64,000 bases of DNA from NCBI GenBank assembly GCA_041163745.1, contig JBEAQU010000104.1, forward strand, positions 15,772 to 79,771, written 5' to 3'. The translations under genes and the position numbers were made by a program. How positions within the stretch are numbered: the stretch's first letter is position 1; the number at the start of each line of letters is the position of its first letter. The DNA is from UBA6168 sp041163745 (GTDB lineage Bacteria; Bacteroidota; Bacteroidia; Chitinophagales; Saprospiraceae). The notes beneath the pieces were generated by a model. That model did not search any database. It saw only the letters and a list, made by a program, of their open reading frames with translations, and had not been told where the DNA came from. Shown here in pieces: positions 44,376 through 51,868 of this stretch.

Positions 44376-45188
44376 TTATTGGTGGAAGACCAGGAGCGGT
44401 ATCCGTGTATGGAAAGTCATTTTCTTGGAAAAACTGTTATGGAACAGCCGCTCCCATAATCTGCGATGCGGAATGTATAAGCTCAGCACATCGATCTTCC
44501 TGTTCCTGATGAACGTATCCAACCCTTTTAGTATATCTACATCATTGATGATGGAAAAATCCGCGTCTCGGAAAGGATAATGCTCCAGCCTGATGACGGA
44601 TTTGGCCGGTCCGATACTCGGTTTTGTCTCGACATGGACAAAATGGACATCCGCCTGCAATTTAGCGGCGATGGCTTGCAACTGCCGGACGGCGGGTTCG
44701 TCACCCGGTTCGAAGTCCGTTGCGAAAGCGAATCTGCGGAGCGGGGTACATTCGAATTCCTCCGGTACGGCCAGAACAGGACAGGAAGCCGCCATCATCG
44801 TATGTGTGGTGATGCTGCCGATGGTTTTTTCCAGTGCGCGGTGGTTTTCTCCCCGGGTTCCCATGACAATCAGGTCATATCCTTCCTTTTTGACTTGGTC
44901 CTGAATCTCTTCCGGAATGAACAATCCGTAGACAGCCTTCAGCGAACCTAGAACTTCTCGTTCCACCCCTGCCGCCAACTCCTCGAGCCTTTGGTACACC
45001 AACCGTTCTTTTTCGCTCAGCATGTCGTCAAGGTAATCGGCCGGCACATTGGAGGCGTCCATAAACGGCAAATGGTATACATGCAGGATATCGATCCTTG
45101 CGGACAGGTCCTGCGCCAGCCAGGCGGCTGTTCGCAAGGCGTTTTCTGACGCCGACGAAAAATCGGTGGGAAATAGGATACGGTTCAT
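44376..45188 (-). CDS. Universal stress protein, two Usp domains
   Basis: The 270-residue product has a first UspA domain from MNRILFPTDFSSASENALR to VMGTRGENHRALEKTIGSIT and ASCPVLAVPEEF, then a second, more degenerate domain (RRFAFATDFEPGDEPAVRQL to TRIPLLVFHQ). The first retains a G-x2-G-x9/10-GS pattern for nucleotide binding; the second does not. It lies downstream of a small uncharacterised gene on the same strand (132-bp gap without its own promoter box) and may share its transcript. Confidence 0.9.
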   Translation of the reverse strand: MNRILFPTDFSSASENALRTAAWLAQDLSARIDILHVYHLPFMDASNVPADYLDDMLSEKERLVYQRLEELAAGVEREVLGSLKAVYGLFIPEEIQDQVKKEGYDLIVMGTRGENHRALEKTIGSITTHTMMAASCPVLAVPEEFECTPLRRFAFATDFEPGDEPAVRQLQAIAAKLQADVHFVHVETKPSIGPAKSVIRLEHYPFRDADFSIINDVDILKGLDTFIRNRKIDVLSLYIPHRRLWERLFHNSFSKKMTFHTRIPLLVFHQ

Positions 45189-45320
45189 ATAGGTAGTTTT
45201 AAAGGTGTTCCCTGGAATATTTTACGGAGAGACCGGCAAGGCAGACCCCGTGCCCGCAGGCTTGTTTCGCAACTGCCTGCGCCAAGCGCCGAATGGCCTC
45301 CTCGGGTCAGCGGACCGTCA

Positions 45321-45686
45321 TCAGATGATGCGGGCGCAATCCTGGGATTTGAGACCCATCAGGTTGTGCAGCAGCAGACTCCTGTCATCGTCATCTCCGA
45401 CAGCATCCCAACCATCGGCTCCTCTTCGGAGTATGCGAACATGCAGGTCGAAAATCTCCAGGAAGGTCCTGACCAGTGCGGCAGGTCGCTGCAAAGGATC
45501 CAGCGGGATGTTCCCGTTCACATCCCGATTGCGTATTTGGCACAGACATTTCTGAGGTCCGACCCGTTTCCATCCTTCCCCCTCCGCCTCCGCGGCAGGT
45601 ATCAGGAAAACAATATGAAGAAAAGGAAACCGTTCCCGGAACTCATTCCGGACAGACCTGACCGATCGTTCGCCATTAATTTTCAT
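45321..45686 (-). CDS. Uncharacterised small protein of the stress/cbb3 island
   Basis: The 121-residue product (MKINGERSVRSVRNEFRERF at its start) resembles a Bacteroidota family without known function. Recognisable features are a first half with FRERFPFLHIVFL, a middle with IRNRDVNGNIPLDPLQ, and LEIFDLHVRILRRGADGWDA near the end. It is likely cytoplasmic: no signal or membrane segment. A minus-strand TAACTTTG box lies 19 bp upstream and a Crp/Fnr-like palindrome sits about 42 bp before the expected start site. A longer in-frame start at 45707 overlaps the -7 box and is rejected. Confidence 0.65.
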   Translation of the reverse strand: MKINGERSVRSVRNEFRERFPFLHIVFLIPAAEAEGEGWKRVGPQKCLCQIRNRDVNGNIPLDPLQRPAALVRTFLEIFDLHVRILRRGADGWDAVGDDDDRSLLLHNLMGLKSQDCARII

Positions 45687-45704
45687 GTCATACCATTTAT
45701 TGTT

Positions 45705-45712
45705 CAAAGTTA
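45705..45712 (-). promoter_or_regulatory. -7 element (TAACTTTG) of the uncharacterised small gene
   Basis: Exact TAnnTTTG match on the minus strand, 19 bases before the start codon at 45686. There is no -33 TTG at the usual spacing; instead a palindrome occupies that place, suggesting activation. Confidence 0.5.
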
Positions 45713-45734
45713 GGTTTCGGGCAGGAAGGGGATG

Positions 45735-45748
45735 ATGACATTGGTCAT
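45735..45748. promoter_or_regulatory. Crp/Fnr-like palindrome ATGAC-ATTG-GTCAT
   Basis: A perfect 5+4+5 palindrome. Its centre is about 33 bases upstream of the TAACTTTG box, i.e. near -42 relative to a start site expected 5-6 bases after that box. This is the class II activator position of Crp/Fnr proteins. Confidence 0.5.
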
Positions 45749-45932
45749 GCCGGGCGTTGATTCTTCGGTGCCCGGCAGCCGGTCGGGCGTGGACGCCGGC
45801 GTCATGACAGGATGTTGGTGAGCCAGCTTCACGAGGCTCAAAGAAACCGGCGGCAAGGAAGGCCGGCGGCAGGAAAGGAAAACTAACCTATGTGACCAAA
45901 AACGCTTGGGCGGAATGAATGGTCCCGGCGGT

Positions 45933-46874
45933 TCATTTCACAACCAGTATGGGGATGCTGGTGGTCAGGGTCATCAATTTTTCTGTGACGCTGCCCATCA
46001 GCAGCAAACCTGCACGGGAATGCCCTTTCGCACCCATGACGATCAGGTCGACATCTTGTTGCAGGGCATAATGGTACAGGAACCCGCCCACGCCTGGGTG
46101 GTTCTGTTCAACCAATTCCATGCGTACCAGGCGGCTCTCCTCCGCGGAGAAATGCGTATGCAGGAAATCCCGGAAGGCAAGGCGGCGGTCTGCATGGATT
46201 GTCTTGCGGAACTCCTCTCGACTTTTCCGGATGAGGTACGCCGGGAAGGCCGGAAGTTCGTAAACATTGAGCGCGATGATCTCCGGTTGCCCCTTCATGG
46301 CCAGCCGGATGCGCAGCGCTTCCCGAAGGGCTTTGACGGAAAAGGGTGAGAAATCGAAAGGAACGAGGATGCGCTCCATTTTGGAGGCGGATTGCTCAGG
46401 CACCATCAAGGTATGGGCAGGCATCTTACGGGTCAGGTTCCGTCCCAGGATATGATGGCTTTCCTTGGAAGTGCCTTTTCCGATGACAAAAAGGTCGCTG
46501 CCGGATTGTTCCGTCAGCGCCAGCAGTTCCGACAAAGGATCCCCTTCCCGAACGGTGACGGATACCCGAAGGCCATTCCCGGCAGGGAAGCGGTCTGCCA
46601 GCGAATCGGCAAACTGCTGAACGGCCACGCTTTCCGCTTCGTATTTGTCAAAATCATACGAATCGTACCCATTGTGTCGGTCGAAAAGATAGATACCGGG
46701 AACCACATGAACCAATTCCAGCCGTGCCAGCATACCGTGAGCGGACCAAAGACCCAGAAAGTCGAACATGGCCTTATCACTGTCTTCCAAGCTGACGCCG
46801 ACCGTTGCGGAATCAATGTGAAAAGGAGTCGCGCCTTCCTTGGCGCGATTTGCCGGAGTGATTGTCGTCTTCAT
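45933..46874 (-). CDS. Universal stress protein, two Usp domains
   Basis: The 313-residue protein has two UspA domains. The first is divergent (SATVGVSLEDSDKAMFDFLG to LFVIGKGTSKESHHILGRNL); the second has a standard ATP-binding loop, DLIVMGAKGHSRAGLLLMGS, fitting G-x2-G-x9-G-S. The start is set at 46874 (MKTTITPANRAKEG), since upstream codons to 46943 are not conserved and cover the palindrome at 46937. It is closely related to the neighbouring 333-residue protein (shared VIGK, HH-ILxRN and GAKGHS segments), which indicates tandem duplication. Confidence 0.9.
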   Translation of the reverse strand: MKTTITPANRAKEGATPFHIDSATVGVSLEDSDKAMFDFLGLWSAHGMLARLELVHVVPGIYLFDRHNGYDSYDFDKYEAESVAVQQFADSLADRFPAGNGLRVSVTVREGDPLSELLALTEQSGSDLFVIGKGTSKESHHILGRNLTRKMPAHTLMVPEQSASKMERILVPFDFSPFSVKALREALRIRLAMKGQPEIIALNVYELPAFPAYLIRKSREEFRKTIHADRRLAFRDFLHTHFSAEESRLVRMELVEQNHPGVGGFLYHYALQQDVDLIVMGAKGHSRAGLLLMGSVTEKLMTLTTSIPILVVK

Positions 46875-46936
46875 TTTTTTTTTCAAAGAAAAGGAAGACG
46901 ATGCGGACCGTGAATGACGAAGATTCCGGCCTAGAA

Positions 46937-46950
46937 TTGACAATAGTCAG
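46937..46950. promoter_or_regulatory. Crp/Fnr-like palindrome TTGAC-AATA-GTCAG
   Basis: Nine of ten half-site bases follow the Crp/Fnr-type TTGAC-N4-GTCAA pattern. It lies 63 bp before the start of the 313-residue Usp gene. A weak minus-strand -7 box (TTTCTTTG, 46884-46891) stands between it and the gene. Confidence 0.5.
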
Positions 46951-47010
46951 CGCCGCAGAAGGGGCTGCAGCAGGAAACATGGAAAGGACAGGACCTTAAG
47001 CGGCGTGATG

Positions 47011-48012
47011 TCACCGGATGATTAGAACCGGCACTTCAGATGTAGCGGCCAGGATTTTTTCCGTCACACTGCCAAGCAGCAGCCGGGACACCTTGGAATG
47101 ACCTTTCGCGCCCATGACAATGAGGTCGTATGCATGGCGGTGTGCGAAGACGGACAATTGCTCCCCGACGCTGTAATGGGTGTGTTTCAGCAACACCTTG
47201 CCGATGTGCTGCCTCCAATCGGCCGGGACGTTCTCGTCGATGAATTGGTCGAGGGCGGCCACACGGTCATCCTCCAGCAGTTGGATGACACGTTCCTGGT
47301 TGAAACGGAAGGTCCCGAAGCTGCCCGGCACCTCATAAGCGTGGATGATGTCGATCTGCGGACGTTCCGCGAGTTGCCCGGCCAGTGACAGTGCGGCATG
47401 GAAGGCGGCGATTCCGTTGGGCGAGAAATCCACCGGTACGAGTATTTTCCGGAGCGAGGGTTTTGCCTGGTGAGGAACGACCAACGCCAGCATGGAGGAT
47501 TGCCGCACCAGGTTCCTGGCCAGAATGCCATGATGGGCATCCGTTGATTTTTTCCCGATGACCAGCAGGTTGGCGGCCATGTCGGCCGCAGCCCCGAGGA
47601 GCATTTCGAGCGGGTTGCCATGCAGGACGGCCACCTCGGTGGCGGTGGCAGGGAAATGGGGCATGAGCGTGTCCGACAGGTCTCTGATCTTCCGCTCCGT
47701 CTCCTGGTCGGCCTCCGTCCGGACATCCGGCAGCAGGTCCGCCATGCCGAAAACCGGCAATTCCCGGTGGACATGGGCGAGTTGCAGCCTATGGCAATGG
47801 ACCTTGGAGAGGAAATATTCCAGGTAACGGAGAAGGGGCTCCAGGGCTTCGTCGAAATCCACCCCGACGAGACAGCGTTGGAAAGCAACCGTCGGTGCGG
47901 ACATCCTTTCGGGGGAATCGGTCGTTTGATGGTGCATCATGAAGTATAGCATGGTTTGGTGAGCGGAGCTGCCGTCTGCAGACACAGGGACAGGAGGCAG
48001 GTTCCGTTTCAT
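47011..48012 (-). CDS. Universal stress protein, two Usp domains
   Basis: The 333-residue paralogue of the preceding protein has a first domain from VAFQRCLVGVDFDEALEPLL to LLVIGKKSTDAHHGILARNL and a second from LRKILVPVDFSPNGIAAFHA to DLIVMGAKGHSKVSRLLLGS, the latter with an intact nucleotide loop. The start is uncertain: ATG 48012 gives ~37 residues before the first strand, while inner Met codons (MLYFMMHH, then MSAPTV) are closer to the usual Usp start. A near-consensus -7 box (TAACTTTA, 48019-48026, minus) abuts the 48012 start. It is divergent from the cbb3 operon. Confidence 0.88.
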   Translation of the reverse strand: MKRNLPPVPVSADGSSAHQTMLYFMMHHQTTDSPERMSAPTVAFQRCLVGVDFDEALEPLLRYLEYFLSKVHCHRLQLAHVHRELPVFGMADLLPDVRTEADQETERKIRDLSDTLMPHFPATATEVAVLHGNPLEMLLGAAADMAANLLVIGKKSTDAHHGILARNLVRQSSMLALVVPHQAKPSLRKILVPVDFSPNGIAAFHAALSLAGQLAERPQIDIIHAYEVPGSFGTFRFNQERVIQLLEDDRVAALDQFIDENVPADWRQHIGKVLLKHTHYSVGEQLSVFAHRHAYDLIVMGAKGHSKVSRLLLGSVTEKILAATSEVPVLIIR

Positions 48013-48128
48013 TTCGGGTAAAGTTAAGGTAAGTTTTTCGCAGCGTCATTCATAATCGGCCGGATAATGCCGGTGACTTTCATCATTTGCAACCTGTGGC
48101 TCCCGCCGGGGAAAAGCTCTCCTGTCAA

Positions 48129-48142
48129 TTGATTTTTATCAG
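48129..48142. promoter_or_regulatory. Fnr-type box TTGAT-TTTT-ATCAG before the cbb3 operon
   Basis: The element differs by one base from the classical Fnr/Anr consensus TTGAT-N4-ATCAA. It lies 84 bp before ccoS, in the divergent gap between the Usp gene (start 48012) and the oxidase operon. cbb3 operons of many bacteria are activated by Fnr-type regulators under low oxygen, so this is the most plausible operator of the four. Confidence 0.65.
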
Positions 48143-48225
48143 TTGCGGGGGTATCATCCGTCATGAACCATAGCGGATCTGCCGCGCTACCTTGCGGCCA
48201 GTTTCAAAATCAGTCGAAGCAAGGC

Positions 48226-48435
48226 ATGTATATCATCTTCTTCCTCATCATCATCAGCCTCACCATTGCGGCGGGATTCCTGGGCGCCTTTCTCTGGGCG
48301 GTCCACTCCGGACAGTTCGAGGACGACTTCACGCCCGCTGTCAGGATGCTATTCGATGATGTAGCGGCAGCATCGCCGGAAAGCCCCGAGGAGAATCTAG
48401 TTGAGACGGATAAACATCAAAAATCACAAGCATGA
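48226..48435 (+). CDS. ccoS: cbb3-type cytochrome oxidase assembly protein CcoS
   Basis: The 69-residue protein has one N-terminal membrane helix (MYIIFFLIIISLTIAAGFLG) with the family sequence AFLWAVHSGQFEDDFTPAVR just after it, as in CcoS, which is needed for cofactor insertion into cbb3 oxidase. The start is set at 48226: an in-frame ATG at 48163 adds 21 polar residues before the helix that are not expected. The stop overlaps the ccoNO start by four bases (ATGA), indicating translational coupling. CcoI, its usual copper-pump neighbour, is missing here. Confidence 0.9.
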   Translation: MYIIFFLIIISLTIAAGFLGAFLWAVHSGQFEDDFTPAVRMLFDDVAAASPESPEENLVETDKHQKSQA

Positions 48436-50567
48436 CCGCATTGGAAAAATTCCACTATGACAATGCCATCGTGAGAAAATTCGCTTTCGCCACCCTTTTC
48501 TGGGGCTTGATCGGCATGCTGGTGGGCCTGCTGTTAGCCCTCCAGTTGTACATCCCGGCCCTTAACTTCGAGATTCCATGGCTGACATTCGGCCGGCTGC
48601 GTCCGCTTCATACGAACGCGGTCATCTTCGCATTCGTCGGCAACGGTATCTTCATGGGGGTCTATTATTCCTTGCAACGACTGTTGAAAGCGCGTATGTT
48701 CAGCGACCTGCTCAGCCAAGTCCATTTTTGGGGCTGGCAAACCATCATCGTCGCGGCGGCGTTGACGCTACCCCTCGGACTGACCACCAGCGGGGAATAC
48801 GCGGAACTGATCTGGCCGATTGACATTGCCATTGCGTTGGTATGGGTGGTGTTCGGTGTCAATATGTTCGGTACGATTCTCCAGCGACGGGAGGAACACT
48901 TGTACGTCGCCATTTGGTTCTACATCGCCACCTGGGTCACGGTCGCCATGCTGCACATCGTACGAAGCCTGGCGCTGCCCACCAGCCTGACTCATTCCTA
49001 CGGGCTGTTCGCCGGTGTTCAGGAGGCGCTGGTACAGTGGTGGTACGGGCACAATGCCGTGGCCTTCTTCCTGACGACCCCGTACCTCGGTTTGATGTAT
49101 TATTTCCTTCCGAAAGCGGCCAACCGGCCTGTCTACTCCTACCGGCTGTCCATCATCCATTTCTGGGCGCTGATCTTCATCTACATATGGGCAGGCCCGC
49201 ACCATCTTCTTTATACCTCGCTGCCGGATTGGGCCCAGTCGCTGGGGATGGTGTTCTCTCTCATGCTCATCGCCCCCTCCTGGGGCGGGATGCTCAACGG
49301 GCTGCTGACACTTCGGGGTGCATGGGACCGTGTGCGGGAAGACCCGATTCTGAAGTTCATGGTGGTCGCCGTCACCGCCTACGGGATGTCCACCTTCGAA
49401 GGGCCGATGATGTCCATCAAGAGTTGGAACGCCGTGACGCACTATTCCGACTGGACCATCGGCCACGTGCATGTAGGTGCCCTCGGTTGGAACGGGATGC
49501 TGACCTTCGGTGTCGCGTATTGGCTGCTCCCCCGGATTTTTCAGACAAAACTGTATTCGTTCCGGCTGGCAAACATCCACTTCTGGCTAGGCACACTGGG
49601 CATCATCTTCTACGCCGTTCCGATGTACTGGTCGGCCATCGTACAGAACATCATGTGGCGCTCCTTCACACCGGACGGGTTCCTGGTCTATCCGAACTTC
49701 CTCGAAACGGTGACGCAGATCCTTCCGATGTACGGCATCCGGTCCTTCGGTGGCCTGCTCTACATCAGCGGGGTGGTGGCGGGCCTTGTGAACGTCTGGA
49801 AAACGGTCGGCCAGGGCAAACTGCTGGCCAACGAGGAAGCCTCCGCCGCACCGAGAATGGCCCATGTGACCGCTTCCACCTATTGGCACCGGTGGATCGA
49901 ACGCAGGCCGATGCAGATGCTGGGTGCCAGCTTCGTACTGGTTGCAGTCGGCGGACTCATAGAATACGCCCCGCTGGCATTGATTGACAGCAACATACCG
50001 GTCATTGAATCCGTCCGGCCATACACAGCCCTGGAACTGCAGGGCCGCGACATCTATGTCCGCGAAGGATGCCTCGGATGCCATTCCCAAATGGTGCGGC
50101 CCATGCGTTTCGAAACGGAACGATACGGAGAATACTCCAAATCCGGCGAATTCATCTACGACCGTCCCTTCCTTTGGGGATCCAAGCGGACCGGACAGGA
50201 CCTGGCCCGGGAAGGAGTCGGTAAATTGCGCAAATCCGACAGCTGGCACCTGAACCACCTCTACAATCCCCGCAACGTTTACGAACAATCCATTATGCCG
50301 GCATATCCCTGGTTGGTTGAGGACGACCTGGACACCAGCACCACCCTTCAAAAAATCCGGGCGCTGATGAGACTCGGCACCCCGTACGATGAGGATTATC
50401 CGGAACAGGCCAATGATGACCTCGCCAAACAGGCCCGAACGATCGCAGACGGATTACGGTCGGATGGCATCACCCAACCAGACCTGGAAAAGAAGGAAAT
50501 CGTCGCCGTCATCGCTTACCTGCAGCGGCTTGGAAAGGATATCACCGTCCGGACAGCAGGCAGATAA
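48432..50567 (+). CDS. ccoNO: cbb3-type cytochrome c oxidase, fused subunits I and II
   Basis: The 711-residue polypeptide joins CcoN and CcoO. The CcoN part (~1-475) has about 12 helices and the metal ligands: a low-spin heme His in RPLHTNAVIFAFVG, Cu-B His in WWYGHNAVAFFL and YIWAGPHHLLY, and the heme His pair in WTIGHVHVGALGWNG. The CcoO part follows a membrane helix (MQMLGASFVLVAVGGLIEYA) and has one heme c site CLGCH at 547-551, followed by RPMRFETERYGEYS. The enzyme reduces O2 with high affinity and pumps protons. Fusions of these subunits are known in Bacteroidota. Confidence 0.96.
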   Translation: MTALEKFHYDNAIVRKFAFATLFWGLIGMLVGLLLALQLYIPALNFEIPWLTFGRLRPLHTNAVIFAFVGNGIFMGVYYSLQRLLKARMFSDLLSQVHFWGWQTIIVAAALTLPLGLTTSGEYAELIWPIDIAIALVWVVFGVNMFGTILQRREEHLYVAIWFYIATWVTVAMLHIVRSLALPTSLTHSYGLFAGVQEALVQWWYGHNAVAFFLTTPYLGLMYYFLPKAANRPVYSYRLSIIHFWALIFIYIWAGPHHLLYTSLPDWAQSLGMVFSLMLIAPSWGGMLNGLLTLRGAWDRVREDPILKFMVVAVTAYGMSTFEGPMMSIKSWNAVTHYSDWTIGHVHVGALGWNGMLTFGVAYWLLPRIFQTKLYSFRLANIHFWLGTLGIIFYAVPMYWSAIVQNIMWRSFTPDGFLVYPNFLETVTQILPMYGIRSFGGLLYISGVVAGLVNVWKTVGQGKLLANEEASAAPRMAHVTASTYWHRWIERRPMQMLGASFVLVAVGGLIEYAPLALIDSNIPVIESVRPYTALELQGRDIYVREGCLGCHSQMVRPMRFETERYGEYSKSGEFIYDRPFLWGSKRTGQDLAREGVGKLRKSDSWHLNHLYNPRNVYEQSIMPAYPWLVEDDLDTSTTLQKIRALMRLGTPYDEDYPEQANDDLAKQARTIADGLRSDGITQPDLEKKEIVAVIAYLQRLGKDITVRTAGR

Positions 50568-50620
50568 CTTTTTTCACCGTCGGCACCACCTGGTTCAGGT
50601 GGTGCCTCCACCTGACCGCC

Positions 50621-50794
50621 ATGTACAAATATATCCTGCAATCCATTCATCATATCAACTGGTTCGCCGTCATCGCCCTGCTCTTGTTCCTGGCCGTGTT
50701 CGTCTACGGCAGCTGGTGGGCGATCAGCAGAAGGAGGGATTTCATCGAGGACATGTCAAGGCTTCCGCTGGAAGAGGACAACCACGCCGGCTGA
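50621..50794 (+). CDS. ccoQ: CcoQ-like small subunit of cbb3 oxidase
   Basis: A 57-residue frame starts at ATG 50621 and ends with TGA at 50792-50794. It begins MYKYILQSIHHINWFAVIAL and has one membrane helix (FAVIALLLFLAVFVYGSWWA) followed by a charged tail (RRRDFIEDMSRLPLEED). Size, helix, the aromatic exit WW and the position between ccoNO and ccoP match FixQ/CcoQ, which stabilises the oxidase complex. The spacing is 53 bp after ccoNO and 55 bp before ccoP. Confidence 0.85.
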   Translation: MYKYILQSIHHINWFAVIALLLFLAVFVYGSWWAISRRRDFIEDMSRLPLEEDNHAG

Positions 50795-50849
50795 CCGAAG
50801 GAAAACGGACTGCATGAAAGTCCTTCTCGTTTATTTATAATCAATTTTC

Positions 50850-51767
50850 ATGAAAACGAAGCGCCATACCTTTTTCCATACCGGCATTCTGACAACACTG
50901 GTCCTGCTTGCTGTCCAACTGCCGCTATTTTCCCAATCGACTGCCGGCGGACTGGTGAACCCTTACTTCTGGCAGGATACCCTCGGCTTGCTGACCATAC
51001 TGGGCGGTGTCATCGTGGTCATCTTTTCCCTGCTGACCATCCTGAACCTGCTGCGAAACCTCGTCAAGGCCGAGGAGCGGAGCGCTCGGGGTGAAAAATG
51101 GGCGGAACCTACCGAAACCGAGGAACAGGCATCCCCTTCCTGGTGGTCCTCTTTTATTCAGGCCGCCACCAAGGCCGTCCCCGTAGCACAGGAAAAAGAC
51201 ATCGACCTGGGCCATGCCTACGACGGCATCCGGGAACTTGACAACAAACTGCCGCCTTGGTGGCTCTGGATGTTCTACGTCTCCATCATCTTTTCCTTCT
51301 TCTATTGGATCGCCTTCCATGCCAGCAACATCGGTGACAGCTCGATGGTGGCCTACGAAAAGGAAATGGCGGTGGCCAAGGCCGCGGTACAAGCATATGT
51401 CTCCAGACAAGCGGAACAGGTCGACGAGACGACGGTCACCTTATTAGAGGACGAGGACAACCTTATGCTTGGCAAATCGGTATTTTCCGCCAACTGCACT
51501 CCCTGTCATGGTACTCTCGGCGAAGGGAACAGCATCGGTCCAAACCTGACGGATGCTTATTGGCTGCACGGCGGGGACATCGCATCCGTCTTCACCACCA
51601 TCAAATACGGTGTGGTGGAGAAAGGCATGCAATCCTGGAAGGAAAATCTCCGACCGGTCGATATGCAACGCGTCGCGAGCTACATCCTCTCCTTCCAGGG
51701 AAGCAATCCGCCCGGTGCCAAAGCCCCGCAGGGAACCCTGCTGGAAGATGTTCAACAGGAACAGTGA
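50850..51767 (+). CDS. ccoP: cbb3-type cytochrome c oxidase subunit III, single heme
   Basis: The 305-residue subunit carries electrons into the oxidase. It has an N-terminal hydrophobic segment that may be a signal or first helix, a second helix (LTILGGVIVVIFSLLTILNL), then the FixP_N part with HAYDGIRELDNKLPPWWLWM and a third helix. A single cytochrome c domain follows with CTPCH at 216-220, GPNLTDAYWLHGG and a Met ligand probably in VEKGMQSW. Proteobacterial CcoP has two hemes; here only one CxxCH is present. It follows ccoQ by 55 bp. Confidence 0.93.
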   Translation: MKTKRHTFFHTGILTTLVLLAVQLPLFSQSTAGGLVNPYFWQDTLGLLTILGGVIVVIFSLLTILNLLRNLVKAEERSARGEKWAEPTETEEQASPSWWSSFIQAATKAVPVAQEKDIDLGHAYDGIRELDNKLPPWWLWMFYVSIIFSFFYWIAFHASNIGDSSMVAYEKEMAVAKAAVQAYVSRQAEQVDETTVTLLEDEDNLMLGKSVFSANCTPCHGTLGEGNSIGPNLTDAYWLHGGDIASVFTTIKYGVVEKGMQSWKENLRPVDMQRVASYILSFQGSNPPGAKAPQGTLLEDVQQEQ

Positions 51768-51868
51768 CGCGCGGACAGCAGCATCGGTTCCCAACCTCCA
51801 TCCGCGTTAAATACATGATGCGTGGAATCGCTCCGGAACACACCACACTTCGCAAATCATTGTAAGGA

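Noticed and set aside
45366..45713. Plus-strand frame of 115 codons opposite the small uncharacterised gene
   Set aside because: The minus-strand product matches a recognisable family pattern and has promoter elements; the plus-strand frame is its shadow.
45801..45808. GTCATGAC palindrome as a regulatory site
   Set aside because: The halves are contiguous without a 4-base spacer, and the 8-base palindrome is expected by chance.
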